DNA of 63,672 nucleotides from Natronohydrobacter sp. (GCA_020832585.1 JAFIEL010000004.1:1-63672), one strand, 5' to 3'. Counted from the stretch's first letter, positions 37,301-46,512 are shown. Program-made: numbers and translations. The notes: generated from the sequence alone by a model not told the origin.

Positions 37301-38229
37301 TCCTCGGTTCTATCAATCCCGCTGTTCTGATGGCGGCCCTCATGGTCGCGGCAACCCCGATCCTGCTGGCCGCGATTGGCGAGTTGGTCGTCGAAAAGGC
37401 AGGTGTCCTGAACCTGGGCGTCGAAGGCATGATGATCATGGGGGCCTGTCTGGGCTTCATCGTGGCCGTAAACACCGGCAGTCCGGTGCTTGGTTTCATC
37501 GGGGCGGCTTTCGCAGGCATGGCGCTGTCGCTTCTCTTCGCGCTGCTGACACAGGCGCTGATGACCAATCAGGTGGCCTCTGGCCTTGCGCTGACGTTGT
37601 TCGGGCTGGGGCTGACAGCCCTTCTGGGCCAGAAATATGTCGGCATCACCCCCCCGCGCACACCGAAACTGGATCTTGGACCACTCTCGGAAATCCCGTT
37701 TCTGGGGCGTGCCTTTTTCAGCCATGATATCGTGATTTATCTGACCATCGTGCTGGTCGCCGCAGTCTGGTGGTTCCTGAAATACAGCCGCGCGGGCATG
37801 ATCCTGCGCGCGGTCGGCGAAAACCACGACGCGGCGCATGCGCTGGGCTATCACGTCAAACGCGTGCGTACTCTGGCGATCATGTTCGGTGGGGCCTGCG
37901 CGGGCCTTGGCGGGGCTTATCTGTCGCTCATTCGCGTGCCACAATGGACCGAAGGCATGACCGTCGGCGCAGGCTGGATCGCGCTCGCGTTGGTGGTATT
38001 CGCAAGCTGGCGTCCGTGGCGGGCGCTGGCGGGTGCTTACCTTTTCGGCGGGGTCGTCGTCTTGCAGTTGAATCTGCAGGCCGCAGGCGTCAAGATCCCG
38101 GTCGAGTACTTGTCTATGTCCCCCTACCTGATAACGATTGCCGTGCTTGTGTTCATCTCGTCGGGCAAGGCGCGCGGAAGCTCGAACGCGCCCGGCTCGC
38201 TGAACCGTCCTTTCCACGCCTCTAGCTGA
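37297..38229 (+). CDS. ABC transporter permease 2 (BMP-type importer)
   Basis: This 310-residue membrane protein has the related permease pattern (IGELVVEKAGVLNLGVEGMM, VTNQ-type turn, ALGYHVKRVRTLAIMFGG). It pairs with permease 1 and overlaps it by 4 bp. The BMP gene follows after 30 bp. Confidence 0.92.
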   Translation: MILGSINPAVLMAALMVAATPILLAAIGELVVEKAGVLNLGVEGMMIMGACLGFIVAVNTGSPVLGFIGAAFAGMALSLLFALLTQALMTNQVASGLALTLFGLGLTALLGQKYVGITPPRTPKLDLGPLSEIPFLGRAFFSHDIVIYLTIVLVAAVWWFLKYSRAGMILRAVGENHDAAHALGYHVKRVRTLAIMFGGACAGLGGAYLSLIRVPQWTEGMTVGAGWIALALVVFASWRPWRALAGAYLFGGVVVLQLNLQAAGVKIPVEYLSMSPYLITIAVLVFISSGKARGSSNAPGSLNRPFHASS

Positions 38230-38259
38230 GGCTTTTGCTGCCAACAGGGAGAAACCCCA

Positions 38260-39324
38260 ATGAAAAAACTGCTCACTGCCGCTGCGCTGAGTGTCACCAT
38301 GGCCATTCCGGCCGTGGCAGACACGACGAAAGTCGGTTTCATCTATATCGGCCCGGTCGGCGATTTTGGCTGGACGGCTGGCCATGACCGCGCCCGCGCC
38401 GAAATGGCCGAACATTTCGGCGATGCCGTTGAAACCACCATTGTCGAGAATGTCGATTACGGTGCGGATGCCGAGCGCGTCATGACGCAGATGGCGATTT
38501 CCGGCACGGATGTCATCTTTGCGGCCTCTTTCGGATACGGCCCGGATGTGAACGTCGTTGCCGGACGCTTCCCGAATGTCGCGTTCCAGCATGCGACCGG
38601 CTACATTCAGGATCATCCGAATGTGTCGCTCTATGATGCGCGGTTCTATGAAGGCCGCGCGGTTCTGGGCCATATCGCGGGCAAGATGACCGAGACAAAC
38701 ACAATCGGCTACATCGCCTCTTATCCCATCCCTGCCGTGATCGCCGGGATCAATTCGGCCTATCTGCACGCCAAGGCGGTGAACCCGGATGTCCAGTTCC
38801 GGATCATCTGGACCTATAGCTGGTTCGACCCGGCGCTTGAGGCGGACGCAGCCGAAACGCTGATCGAGCAGGGTGCGGATGTGATCATGCAGCACACGGA
38901 CTCGACTGCTGCCGTGCGCGTGGCCGAAGATGCGGGCGTGATGGCGTTCGGTCAGGCCAGCGACATGACCCAGTTCGGCCCGAATGCGCATCTGAGCGCG
39001 ATCGTGGACCGTTGGGCCCCTTATTACATCAACCGCGTGCAGGCGGTAATCGATGGCACTTGGGAAGCGCAGAATTCCTGGCTGGGCTTTGCGGATGGGA
39101 TCATCGAAATGGCCCCCTGGAATGACCGTATTCCGGCAGAACTGCAGGAAGAAGCCGATGGCCTGATCGCAGCGATTGTCGCGGGCGAGTATCACCCCTT
39201 CACCGGACCGATCAACAAGCAGGATGGCACGCCCTGGCTGGCCGAGGGGGAAACGGCCCCGGATGTCGATCTGGCGACGATGAATTTCTATGTCGAAGGG
39301 ATCACGGCAGAACTGCCGAACTGA
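38260..39324 (+). CDS. BMP-family substrate-binding protein
   Basis: This 354-residue periplasmic protein has a Sec signal peptide (MKKLLTAAALSVTMAIPAVA, cut before DTTKVGF) and starts with the KVGFIYIGPVGDFGWTAGHD stretch of the basic membrane protein family, whose members bind nucleosides or purines. No lipobox is seen, so it is probably soluble. AGGGAG lies before the ATG. Here it is the last gene of the four, whereas BMP is often first. A strong terminator follows. The substrate is probably a nucleoside or related base, by family. Confidence 0.9.
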   Translation: MKKLLTAAALSVTMAIPAVADTTKVGFIYIGPVGDFGWTAGHDRARAEMAEHFGDAVETTIVENVDYGADAERVMTQMAISGTDVIFAASFGYGPDVNVVAGRFPNVAFQHATGYIQDHPNVSLYDARFYEGRAVLGHIAGKMTETNTIGYIASYPIPAVIAGINSAYLHAKAVNPDVQFRIIWTYSWFDPALEADAAETLIEQGADVIMQHTDSTAAVRVAEDAGVMAFGQASDMTQFGPNAHLSAIVDRWAPYYINRVQAVIDGTWEAQNSWLGFADGIIEMAPWNDRIPAELQEEADGLIAAIVAGEYHPFTGPINKQDGTPWLAEGETAPDVDLATMNFYVEGITAELPN

Positions 39325-39345
39325 TCATCCCCAGAATGGAGAGCA

Positions 39346-39373
39346 CCCCGGCGCAGCCTGCGCCGGGGTTTTT
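39346..39373 (+). terminator. Rho-independent terminator of the ABC operon
   Basis: CCCCGGCGCAG-CCTGCGCCGGGG followed by TTTTT is a strong terminator 21 bp after the BMP stop codon. Confidence 0.93.
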
Positions 39374-39383
39374 CATGCGCGTC

Positions 39384-40061
39384 TCAGAATGGCACCATGT
39401 CTCCATTCGCATCGCGTCTTGCGACGAAGTGCAGGCTGCGCTTGATATAGCCGCCGAAGCCACGGGCAAGATCAGTCGTGGTTTCGGGCTGCAGGATCGC
39501 GGCGTTCATCAGCGAGTAAGCCAGAAGCGTATTCTCGCCCGCAGGTGGCAGGATACCCAACATGCGCACATAGATCTGCCCGCGCCCGCGCTCTCCGCCT
39601 TCGACATAGCGCCCCAGCAATTCCACTGCCGGATAATCGCCCAGTGTCAGTTCCGAAATCTGCATGATGCTCGGCTCGACATGCCGCTGGGTCAACATGG
39701 GAAAGAACACATCCTGCATCGCCCGCGCGATCGCGCCAAGGCGCTGCTCGGTCGAGGCTTCAGGGACGGGTAAGTTCAGAAATGCGACCGTTTCCACCAA
39801 GGCACCCTCGGGCTGGCCAAGAAAGATCGTCATATAGGCGGGATCATTGGCGGGCTGCACGACCACGTGCAAGGCGTCACTGTCCTGAGGCAGAAGGAAA
39901 TCGAAATACAACTGCGCAGGCGTGCTGCGATGCTGGTCGAAATGCGCATTCATCCCGGCGTTCAGAATGCCGGAAGAGTCGAGAATTTCGCGCACATCGA
40001 ACGCGTTTGCCGGGCTTGACAGAAGCGCCAGCGATGTAATGGCTGCGTGAAAGAAATGCAT
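39384..40061 (-). CDS. Exported protein of unknown function (225 aa)
   Basis: This protein has a signal-like N-terminus (MHFFHAAITSLALLSSPANA-FDV) and a compact mature part of about 205 residues. It has no motif I recognise; an alternating beta/alpha pattern is likely. AGGAGG lies 7 bp before the ATG at 40061. It follows a second small exported protein by 15 bp, so the pair is probably an operon. It is convergent with the ABC operon. Confidence 0.72.
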   Translation of the reverse strand: MHFFHAAITSLALLSSPANAFDVREILDSSGILNAGMNAHFDQHRSTPAQLYFDFLLPQDSDALHVVVQPANDPAYMTIFLGQPEGALVETVAFLNLPVPEASTEQRLGAIARAMQDVFFPMLTQRHVEPSIMQISELTLGDYPAVELLGRYVEGGERGRGQIYVRMLGILPPAGENTLLAYSLMNAAILQPETTTDLARGFGGYIKRSLHFVARRDANGDMVPF

Positions 40062-40076
40062 TGTAACCTCCTGCAC

Positions 40077-40409
40077 TCAGTTCGCGAAATCTTCAGGGCG
40101 CACAGTCTCGCCACAGGTAAGCATCTGCGCGGCATGGCCCGGCAGCAGCGTATCGATCCGCGAGGCATCAGGTTCGGGCGGGTTCATGGCAGTTTCCGCC
40201 AGCAGATCACGATCTCCGGCCTCCAGTCCGGCAAATACGGCAAGGACACACTCGGCCAGCGCGGCAGCATAGGCTTCGCCATGCATTTCGCCATATTCGG
40301 TCTGTGCCATCTCATGCCACATCCGCGCAAAAGCATCGCGATCATCCGGCTGGGCAGGCGTGGCAAAAGCCAGCATGGCAATCAAACTCAGTCTGGGGGA
40401 AAAGCGCAT
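40077..40409 (-). CDS. Small exported protein of unknown function (110 aa)
   Basis: The N-terminus MRFSPRLSLIAMLAFATPAQP resembles a signal peptide; the mature part is about 89 residues with one Cys late (LTCGETVRPEDF) and one in ALAECVLAVF. GGAG lies 7 bp upstream of the ATG at 40409. It precedes the 225-residue exported protein, with a 15-bp gap. I do not recognise the family. Confidence 0.68.
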   Translation of the reverse strand: MRFSPRLSLIAMLAFATPAQPDDRDAFARMWHEMAQTEYGEMHGEAYAAALAECVLAVFAGLEAGDRDLLAETAMNPPEPDASRIDTLLPGHAAQMLTCGETVRPEDFAN

Positions 40410-40499
40410 CTGAAATCTCCAGGGGTAAGGACTGCATAAAAACGGGCGGACAAATCTGCCCGGTTCCAGCCTGACCCCTGACCGGGATTCGATCAACCC

Positions 40500-41258
40500 C
40501 TAGCGCGCAGGCAGACGTGTCGCCCCGTCCAGCCGGATTGTCGTGCCGTTCAGATAGGGGTTTTCGATGATCTGCCCCACCATCAGCGCAAACTCGCCCG
40601 GATCGCCCAACCGCGCCGGAAAGGGGATATTCGCCGTGATCGCGCGTGTCGTCTCCTCTGGCAGCGCCTCCATCATCGGGGTGCGAAACAGCCCCGGCGC
40701 GATGGCCATGCAGCGGATGCCGTCACGCGCCAGATCCCGCGCCACCGGCAGGCACATCGCGGCAATGCCCCCCTTTGACGCCGCATAAGCCGCCTGTCCC
40801 GCCTGCCCGTCCTGCCATGCTGCGGAAGAGGTATTCACGATCACGCCGCGTTCGCCCCCATCCAGCACGTCCAACCCTTTCATGACCGCGACAGCATGAG
40901 ACATCACATTGAATGACCCGATCAGATTGACACGGATCACCCGCTCGAACACCTCGGTCGAGGGCACACCATCGCGCCCGACCACACGCGCCGCAGTGGC
41001 GACGCCTGCGCAATTCACCACAGCCCGCAGCGCGCCCAGCGTCGCAGCTTCGGCCATGACCGCACCGACTGCAGCCGCATTCCCCACATCAACCTTGAAC
41101 GCGTGCCCGCCGATGTCTTCCGCGACGGCGCTTGCGCGCGCAATATCGAAATCAAGAATCGCGACCTTCGCACCCAAGCCTGCCAGATGCCGCGCTGTCG
41201 CTGCCCCCAGCCCGCTGCCACCCCCGGTCACAACCGCCACCTGCCCTGCAATCTGCAT
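40500..41258 (-). CDS. Short-chain dehydrogenase, 3-hydroxyacyl-CoA dehydrogenase type II-like
   Basis: This 252-residue NAD(P)-dependent Rossmann enzyme has GGGSGLGAATARHLA (cofactor-binding), NCAGVATAARV and a catalytic Ser in VIVNTSSAAWQDG with Y-x-x-x-K in YAASKGG. It most resembles HSD17B10-like enzymes that oxidise 3-hydroxyacyl-CoA. It is alone in its direction here; the HD hydrolase is divergent. Confidence 0.88.
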   Translation of the reverse strand: MQIAGQVAVVTGGGSGLGAATARHLAGLGAKVAILDFDIARASAVAEDIGGHAFKVDVGNAAAVGAVMAEAATLGALRAVVNCAGVATAARVVGRDGVPSTEVFERVIRVNLIGSFNVMSHAVAVMKGLDVLDGGERGVIVNTSSAAWQDGQAGQAAYAASKGGIAAMCLPVARDLARDGIRCMAIAPGLFRTPMMEALPEETTRAITANIPFPARLGDPGEFALMVGQIIENPYLNGTTIRLDGATRLPAR

Positions 41259-41395
41259 TGATCGTCTCCTCGCCCTGGCTTGTGGGCAGATTTATCCACC
41301 CCCACGCAGCAGTCGCAAAGGCGACGTTACGTCACCTTCTGGACCTGCCCGCACAGAGCGGCTACCAAGCTGCAAACGGATCAGAGAGGCGCGTC

Positions 41396-41992
41396 ATGCC
41401 CCCACCCCGCCCCCGTGCCTGGCAACGGATGCTTTCGGGCCGCAGACTGGACCTGCTGGACCCCACCCCTGTCGATATTGAAATCGAGGATATCGCGCAT
41501 GGGCTGGCCTTTGTCGCGCGCTGGAACGGGCAGACCATGGGCGACTGGCCCTATTCCGTGGCCGAACATTCGCTGTTGGTCGAGGAAATCTACACACGCA
41601 TGACCCCGCGCCCGGAGCCGCGCTGGCAACTCGCGGCCCTGATGCATGATGCGCCGGAATATGTGATCGGCGACATGATCTCGCCCGTCAAGGCCGCTGT
41701 CGGGCCGGATTATGGCGCATTGGATGACCGGTTGAGCGCTGCCATACATATCCGCTTCGGACTGCCTGCGCGCCTGCCTGCACCAGTGAAGAAGAAGATC
41801 AAGGCCGCAGATCGCTTGTCAGCATGGCTGGAAGCCACACGGATCGCAGGCTTCACCAAGGCGGAATCGGATCGCTTTTTCGGCAAGCCTGACCCCGCCC
41901 TTCTGGACGGATTATCACTGCATCTGCGTCCACCTGCAGAGACCCGCGCGGCCTATCTGGCCCGACATGCGGCATTGCTGGCGCAAATGTAA
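41396..41992 (+). CDS. HD-domain phosphohydrolase (YfbR/nucleotidase-like)
   Basis: This 198-residue cytoplasmic protein has the HD motif in LAALMHDAPEYVIGDMISPVK and an upstream histidine in YSVAEHSLLVEE, the metal ligands of the HD fold. It resembles 5'-deoxyribonucleotidase-type proteins. The ATG at 41396 follows GAGAGG; an earlier in-frame start at 41132 would overlap the divergent SDR gene's start. Confidence 0.85.
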   Translation: MPPPRPRAWQRMLSGRRLDLLDPTPVDIEIEDIAHGLAFVARWNGQTMGDWPYSVAEHSLLVEEIYTRMTPRPEPRWQLAALMHDAPEYVIGDMISPVKAAVGPDYGALDDRLSAAIHIRFGLPARLPAPVKKKIKAADRLSAWLEATRIAGFTKAESDRFFGKPDPALLDGLSLHLRPPAETRAAYLARHAALLAQM

Positions 41993-42055
41993 ACGCAGCT
42001 TGTCACTTTTGCATCAGCATGCCACATCTGGGCAAAGACCGAAGGGGATCAGACC

Positions 42056-42949
42056 ATGAGCGACGAGTTTAACGACCGCAAACGCCGCGCGGCCAGTTGG
42101 TTCCGCGAGTTGCGCGATCAGATCGTGGCCGCGTTTGAAGCGGTCGAGAACACCCATATCGAAGGCCCCCTGTCGGATCGTGCGCCAGGACGTTTCGAGA
42201 TTCGCGACACCCAGCGCCACGGCCCCGACGGGCAGGACGCAGGCGGCGGGTTGATGAGTGTCATGCGTGGCGGGCGCGTGTTCGAGAAGATCGGCGTCAA
42301 TGTCTCTGAAGTTTACGGCGCGCTGGGCGATCAGGCGCAGCGCTCGCTGACCGCGCGCAAGGAAATACCGGGGCTGGAAGATGACCCACGCTTCTGGGCC
42401 TCTGGTATTTCACTGGTGGCACATATGCAAAACCCCCATGTGCCCGCTGTGCACATGAACACGCGCATGTTCTGGACACCGGGCGGCTGGTGGTTCGGCG
42501 GCGGGTCCGACCTGAACCCCTGCATCGAATACGCGGAAGATACCGCGGACTTTCACGCGACGCTGAAGGCGCATTGCGACAAGCACGGGGCAGAGCTCTA
42601 TCCGCGTTTCAAGGACTGGGCGGATGAGTATTTCTTCATCCCCCACCGCAAGCGCGCGCGAGGTGTCGGCGGCATTTTCTACGATGATTACTGCACTGGC
42701 GATTGGGAGGCAGATTTCGCCTTCACGCAGGATGTGGGCAGGGCCTTTCTGCCTGCCTTCCTTGCGCAAGTCGAGCGGCGGCGCAGGATGGCATGGGACG
42801 ACGCGGACAAGGAAACGCAGCTTGTCCATCGCGGCCTTTATGCCGAATACAACCTTGTCTATGATCGCGGCACGAAATTCGGGCTTCAGACCGGACATGA
42901 CCCGGATGCTGTCCTGATGTCCCTGCCCCCCTTCGCGCGCTGGGTGTAG
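42056..42949 (+). CDS. hemF: Coproporphyrinogen III oxidase, oxygen-dependent
   Basis: This 297-residue enzyme decarboxylates coproporphyrinogen III to protoporphyrinogen IX with oxygen. Motifs: VHMNTRMFWTPGGWWFGGGSD, GVGGIFYDDYCTGD, EYNLVYDRGTKFGLQTG. Its TAG stop is the first part of a palindromic repeat (42946-42970). No FNR box is seen directly upstream. Confidence 0.97.
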   Translation: MSDEFNDRKRRAASWFRELRDQIVAAFEAVENTHIEGPLSDRAPGRFEIRDTQRHGPDGQDAGGGLMSVMRGGRVFEKIGVNVSEVYGALGDQAQRSLTARKEIPGLEDDPRFWASGISLVAHMQNPHVPAVHMNTRMFWTPGGWWFGGGSDLNPCIEYAEDTADFHATLKAHCDKHGAELYPRFKDWADEYFFIPHRKRARGVGGIFYDDYCTGDWEADFAFTQDVGRAFLPAFLAQVERRRRMAWDDADKETQLVHRGLYAEYNLVYDRGTKFGLQTGHDPDAVLMSLPPFARWV

Positions 42950-42970
42950 GGTGGGTGAAGCCCACCTTAC
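42946..42970. repeat. Palindromic repeat at the hemF stop codon
   Basis: The 25-bp element has arms GTAGGGTGGG and CCCACCTTAC (9 of 10 pair) with TGAAG between. It starts one base before the hemF TAG stop, which it supplies. It looks like a common short dispersed palindrome and may also act as hemF terminator. Confidence 0.7.
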
Positions 42971-43002
42971 CTTGAGAGGACACACGCATCACAGGGCATA
43001 TC

Positions 43003-43872
43003 TTGGAAATTCATCGTAGCAAATCCGCAATCCGTGCTGAACTGGCGCTCTGGCGCAAGCAAGACGCCACCATCGTCCTTGTTCCGACCATGGGCTTTCT
43101 GCATGAAGGTCATCTTTCGCTCATGCGCCTTGCCCGGCAGCGCGCAGGCGCGCAGGGCCGGGTCGTTGCCTCGATCTTCGTGAACCCCACGCAATTCGGT
43201 CCGGGCGAGGATTTCGAGAGCTACCCCCGCGATGAGTCCCGCGATTTCGACCTGCTGCGCGCGGAAGGCGTCGATGCGGTCTTTGCCCCAGACGCCACCG
43301 AGGTCTATGATCCACACGCCCAGACCATCGTCGAAACCACAGAGCTTGCGAAAACCCTGATCGGCAAGCTGCGCCCAGGCCATTTCCGCGGTGTCGCGAC
43401 CATTGTCACCAAGCTCTTCAACATCATCCGCCCGGATGCGGCGGTGTTTGGCGAAAAGGATTACCAGCAACTTGCCGTGATCCGCACCATGACCCGCGAT
43501 CTGGACATGGGCGTAGAGATCATCGGTGCCCCCATCCAGCGCGAAGCGGATGGGCTGGCCATGTCCTCGCGCAATGTGCGGCTTGCGCCTGCCGACCGCG
43601 CCGCCGCCCCGATCCTTGCGCGCGCGCTCGATCAGGCCGAAGCGATGGCGCCCAGCGGCATCACGGCCTCGCGCCTGCGCTCCCATGTCCGCGCGACGTT
43701 AGAGGCCGAACCCCGCGCCCGCGTCCAGTCCGTCGATATTCGCGACGCCGCCACGCTGGACACCATTTCCGGCCCGTTGACACGGCCCGCCGTGATCCTG
43801 CTTGCCGTCTCCTTCGGCAAGGTCTTTCTCATCGACAACCGTGTTGTCCATCCAAGCCAGGAGGCACCATGA
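43003..43872 (+). CDS. panC: Pantothenate synthetase
   Basis: This 289-residue enzyme joins pantoate and beta-alanine with ATP. Motifs: [18 protein letters not shown] (HxGH), [29 protein letters not shown] and MSSRNVRL. The frame has no ATG or GTG before the family-conserved start; TTG at 43003 with an AGGG 6 bp upstream is the best start. It overlaps panB by 4 bp. Confidence 0.95.
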   Translation: MEIHRSKSAIRAELALWRKQDATIVLVPTMGFLHEGHLSLMRLARQRAGAQGRVVASIFVNPTQFGPGEDFESYPRDESRDFDLLRAEGVDAVFAPDATEVYDPHAQTIVETTELAKTLIGKLRPGHFRGVATIVTKLFNIIRPDAAVFGEKDYQQLAVIRTMTRDLDMGVEIIGAPIQREADGLAMSSRNVRLAPADRAAAPILARALDQAEAMAPSGITASRLRSHVRATLEAEPRARVQSVDIRDAATLDTISGPLTRPAVILLAVSFGKVFLIDNRVVHPSQEAP

Positions 43873-44678
43873 GCGCCCAAGCCCCCATTCGCCGCATCAC
43901 CGCCCCTCAGATTCGCGCCCGCAAGGGGGGCGAACCCATTGTCTCGCTGACCAGCTACCATGCCCATACAGCCAAGATCGTCGACAAATATGCGGATTTC
44001 ATTCTTGTAGGCGACAGTCTGGGCATGGTCATGCATGGAATGGATTCAACCATCGGCGTGCCGCTGGATCTGATGATCATGCATGGCAAGGCCGTGGTGC
44101 GCGGCACGGAACGCGCGCTTGTCGTGGTCGATATGCCCTTCGGCACCTATGAGGAAAGCCCGCAAATGGCTTTTCGCAATGCCGCGAAGATCATGAAGGA
44201 AACCGCCTGCGGGGCCGTCAAGCTGGAGGGCGGCGCGCGCATGGCCGACACCATCCGCTTCCTGTCCGAACGCGGTATCCCTGTGATGGCCCATATCGGG
44301 CTGACGCCCCAATCGGTGAACACGATGGGCGGGTTCAAGGTGCAGGGCCGCGACGAGGCCGCATGGCAGGTCCATATCGACGACGCGCTGGCCGTGTCGC
44401 AGGCCGGGGCCTTCGCGCTGGTGGTCGAGGGCGTGGTCGAGGAACTTGCCAACCGAATCACGGCGGCGGTGGAGATCCCCACCATCGGGATCGGTGCGTC
44501 CAAACACTGCGACGGTCAGATTCTGGTGCTCGAGGATATGCTGGGCCTGAACCCGCGCGTGCCGAAATTCGTCAAGATCTACGGCGATCTTGGCCCTGCG
44601 ATTGAACGCGCGGTTGCGGAGTATGCCAGCGAGGTCAAGACCCGCGATTTTCCCGGCGAGGATCAGGTCTATCGCTGA
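43869..44678 (+). CDS. panB: 3-methyl-2-oxobutanoate hydroxymethyltransferase
   Basis: This 269-residue enzyme makes ketopantoate, the first step of pantothenate synthesis. Motifs: [32 protein letters not shown] (metal ligand Asp), MPFGTYE, VKLEGG and [11 protein letters not shown]. It is translationally coupled to panC by a 4-bp overlap. Confidence 0.97.
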   Translation: MSAQAPIRRITAPQIRARKGGEPIVSLTSYHAHTAKIVDKYADFILVGDSLGMVMHGMDSTIGVPLDLMIMHGKAVVRGTERALVVVDMPFGTYEESPQMAFRNAAKIMKETACGAVKLEGGARMADTIRFLSERGIPVMAHIGLTPQSVNTMGGFKVQGRDEAAWQVHIDDALAVSQAGAFALVVEGVVEELANRITAAVEIPTIGIGASKHCDGQILVLEDMLGLNPRVPKFVKIYGDLGPAIERAVAEYASEVKTRDFPGEDQVYR

Positions 44679-44696
44679 ACGGATCAATCACGCCCC

Positions 44697-45080
44697 ATGA
44701 CAGAACCTGCACGGCAACGCCCCCCGCGAAAGACAGGCGTTTCGCATCTGTTCGCTGCGGCAGGGTATTCCCTTGCAGGCGCGCGCAGGCTGGCACAAGA
44801 ACCAGCCGCTCGACATGAAGTGCTGTTCGGGATCGCAGGTGTGGTCGCTCTGGCGATAGGCGGTGCCAGCCTCTGGCATTATCTCGGATTTGCGATCCTG
44901 CTTGTCATTCTGATTGCCATCGAAGCCCTGAATACCGCGCTGGAAGTGCTGGTCGATCATCTGTCACCAGACTGGTCGCAGATGGCCAAGGATGCAAAGG
45001 ATCTGGCATCGCTCGCCGTCGGACTGATGATCCTTGCAAATCTCGCCTATCTCGGGGCAGTGCTTGCCGGTTTTCTCTGA
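44697..45080 (+). CDS. dgkA: Diacylglycerol kinase
   Basis: This 127-residue inner-membrane enzyme has three hydrophobic segments and the family stretch EALNTALEVLVDHLSPDW followed by AKDAKDLASLAV (catalytic region). It phosphorylates diacylglycerol in lipid recycling. It lies 18 bp after panB and shares a bidirectional terminator with rpmJ. Confidence 0.92.
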   Translation: MTEPARQRPPRKTGVSHLFAAAGYSLAGARRLAQEPAARHEVLFGIAGVVALAIGGASLWHYLGFAILLVILIAIEALNTALEVLVDHLSPDWSQMAKDAKDLASLAVGLMILANLAYLGAVLAGFL

Positions 45081-45099
45081 GGCATTTCCTAAAAACGAA

Positions 45100-45132
45100 A
45101 ACCGCCCCGGTGCCAAGCACGGGGCGGTTTCC
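45100..45132. terminator. Bidirectional terminator between dgkA and rpmJ
   Basis: AACCGCCCCG-GTGCCAAGCA-CGGGGCGGTTT is a strong stem. It is followed by TTT rightward and by TTTTCGTTTTT leftward, so it serves both convergent genes. Confidence 0.85.
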
Positions 45133-45155
45133 AGAAATATCGGTCGAGGAAATCC

Positions 45156-45281
45156 TCAGCCCTGACGGGCCTTGAATTTCTTCTGGGTCTTGTTGATCAC
45201 ATAGACCCGGCCCTTGCGGCGCACGATTTGGCAATCGCGGTGACGCTGCTTGAGCGACCGGAGCGAATTTCTGACCTTCAT
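45156..45281 (-). CDS. rpmJ: 50S ribosomal protein L36, Cys-poor form
   Basis: This 41-residue protein ([20 protein letters not shown] at the start) has only one of the four zinc ligands, so it is the zinc-independent type. It lies just downstream of the tRNA-Val gene on the same strand. Confidence 0.95.
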   Translation of the reverse strand: MKVRNSLRSLKQRHRDCQIVRRKGRVYVINKTQKKFKARQG

Positions 45282-45347
45282 CAGCCTATCTCCTGTTCGC
45301 GGCGCACGCGCGCCATTTGGGTTATCCTGCCAAACAGCAGGGGTGAA

Positions 45348-45422
<75 letters not shown>

Positions 45423-45488
45423 TGAGCGGATCATTCCTGCGCCCCAAACAAAAGGGACGCGGCAACAAGCCCGCGTCAATTGAGATGC

Positions 45489-45517
45489 CCTATAAAAGGA
45501 GTCGCAGCCATGATCAA
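45489..45517 (-). promoter_or_regulatory. Promoter of the tRNA-Val gene
   Basis: Read leftward, TTGATC and TATAGG are separated by exactly 17 bp. Transcription would start near 45482, about 60 bases before the mature tRNA. A second TTGACG box lies closer to the gene. Confidence 0.5.
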
Positions 45518-45545
45518 GGGCTTTCGAAACACGAACGGCTTGGTC

Positions 45546-45551
45546 TATAGT
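45546..45551 (+). promoter_or_regulatory. -10 box 10 bp before the amidohydrolase GTG
   Basis: TATAGT ends 10 bp before the GTG at 45562, with TTCGAA (45523-45528) as a weak -35 at 17 bp spacing. Transcription would start at or just before the GTG, so the mRNA may be leaderless. Confidence 0.4.
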
Positions 45552-45561
45552 CAAAAAAACA

Positions 45562-46437
45562 GTGACGCCTGACATGCAAGCCTATCAGTTCATTCCTGCT
45601 CTTACACCCAGCAGCGCTGTGGTCTTCGCCTCGCCCCATAGCGGGCGGGACTATCCGGAGGAATTTCTGTCCAGTTCCATTCTGGAACCCACGGCCTTGC
45701 GCTCGTCAGAGGACGCCTATGTGGACTGCTTCCTGCGGGCCGCCAGCCCTGCAGGCGCGCATGTTCTGCTGGGTGGCGTGCCGCGCGCCTATGTCGATTA
45801 CAACCGCGCCGCCACCGAACTTGACCCCGCCCTGATCGCAGGCGTGGCCGCGCACGGGCTTAATCCGCGCATCAGTTCCGGTCTGGGCGTGATCCCCCGT
45901 GTGGTGGCAGGGGGGCGGGCCATCTATCGCGGCAAGATCACCCGCACAGAGGCCGAAGACCGCCTGCGTCTTTTCTGGCACCCTTACCACGCCAAGCTGG
46001 ATGAACTGATGACCGAACAGCGCAAGCGATTCGGTCGAGCCATCCTGCTCGATATGCATTCCATGCCGCGCGACGCCGTCAGCATGAACCGCCAGCACAA
46101 TGCCTTGCGCCCCGACATCGTGCTGGGCGACCGTTTCGGCGCGGCCGCCCATTCCGCCATTACCGAATCGGTTGCCGCGGTTTTCTCCGCTGCGGGTTTG
46201 CGGGTTGCGCGCAATTCTCCTTTCGCCGGTGCCTACATCACCCAGCGCCACGGAACCCCGTCCATCGGACAGCACGCCATTCAGATCGAGATCGACCGTG
46301 GTCTGTATCTGGATGAGCGCCGCGTCGCACCGAATGGCGATTTCGAGAGCTTCCAGCGCCTGATGGATCAGATCGTGCGCAACCTTGTGGATCTGGGCCG
46401 CGATCAGTCCGTCAAGGTGGCGCTCGCGGCAGAATAG
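45562..46437 (+). CDS. N-formylglutamate amidohydrolase-family protein
   Basis: This 291-residue protein matches the family: VVFASPHSGRDYPEEF at the start, SEDAYVDCF, YVDYNRAATELD and LLDMHSMPRDA (metal ligand His). Members cut N-formylglutamate late in histidine degradation; no hut genes are adjacent, so the substrate is open. No ribosome site is visible before GTG 45562 or ATG 45574; a -10 box just upstream suggests leaderless translation. Confidence 0.87.
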   Translation: MTPDMQAYQFIPALTPSSAVVFASPHSGRDYPEEFLSSSILEPTALRSSEDAYVDCFLRAASPAGAHVLLGGVPRAYVDYNRAATELDPALIAGVAAHGLNPRISSGLGVIPRVVAGGRAIYRGKITRTEAEDRLRLFWHPYHAKLDELMTEQRKRFGRAILLDMHSMPRDAVSMNRQHNALRPDIVLGDRFGAAAHSAITESVAAVFSAAGLRVARNSPFAGAYITQRHGTPSIGQHAIQIEIDRGLYLDERRVAPNGDFESFQRLMDQIVRNLVDLGRDQSVKVALAAE

Positions 46438-46512
46438 TGTCAGCTTGGGCGGAAAAATCGGGCAAACCGGGCAATTTGCAGTGAAATCCGTCGCTTGCTG
46501 CGATCTGGTGCC

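Noticed and set aside
41132-41395. Longer start for the HD-domain gene
   Set aside because: It would run through the start of the divergent SDR gene and has no family-like residues; the ATG at 41396 has a ribosome site.
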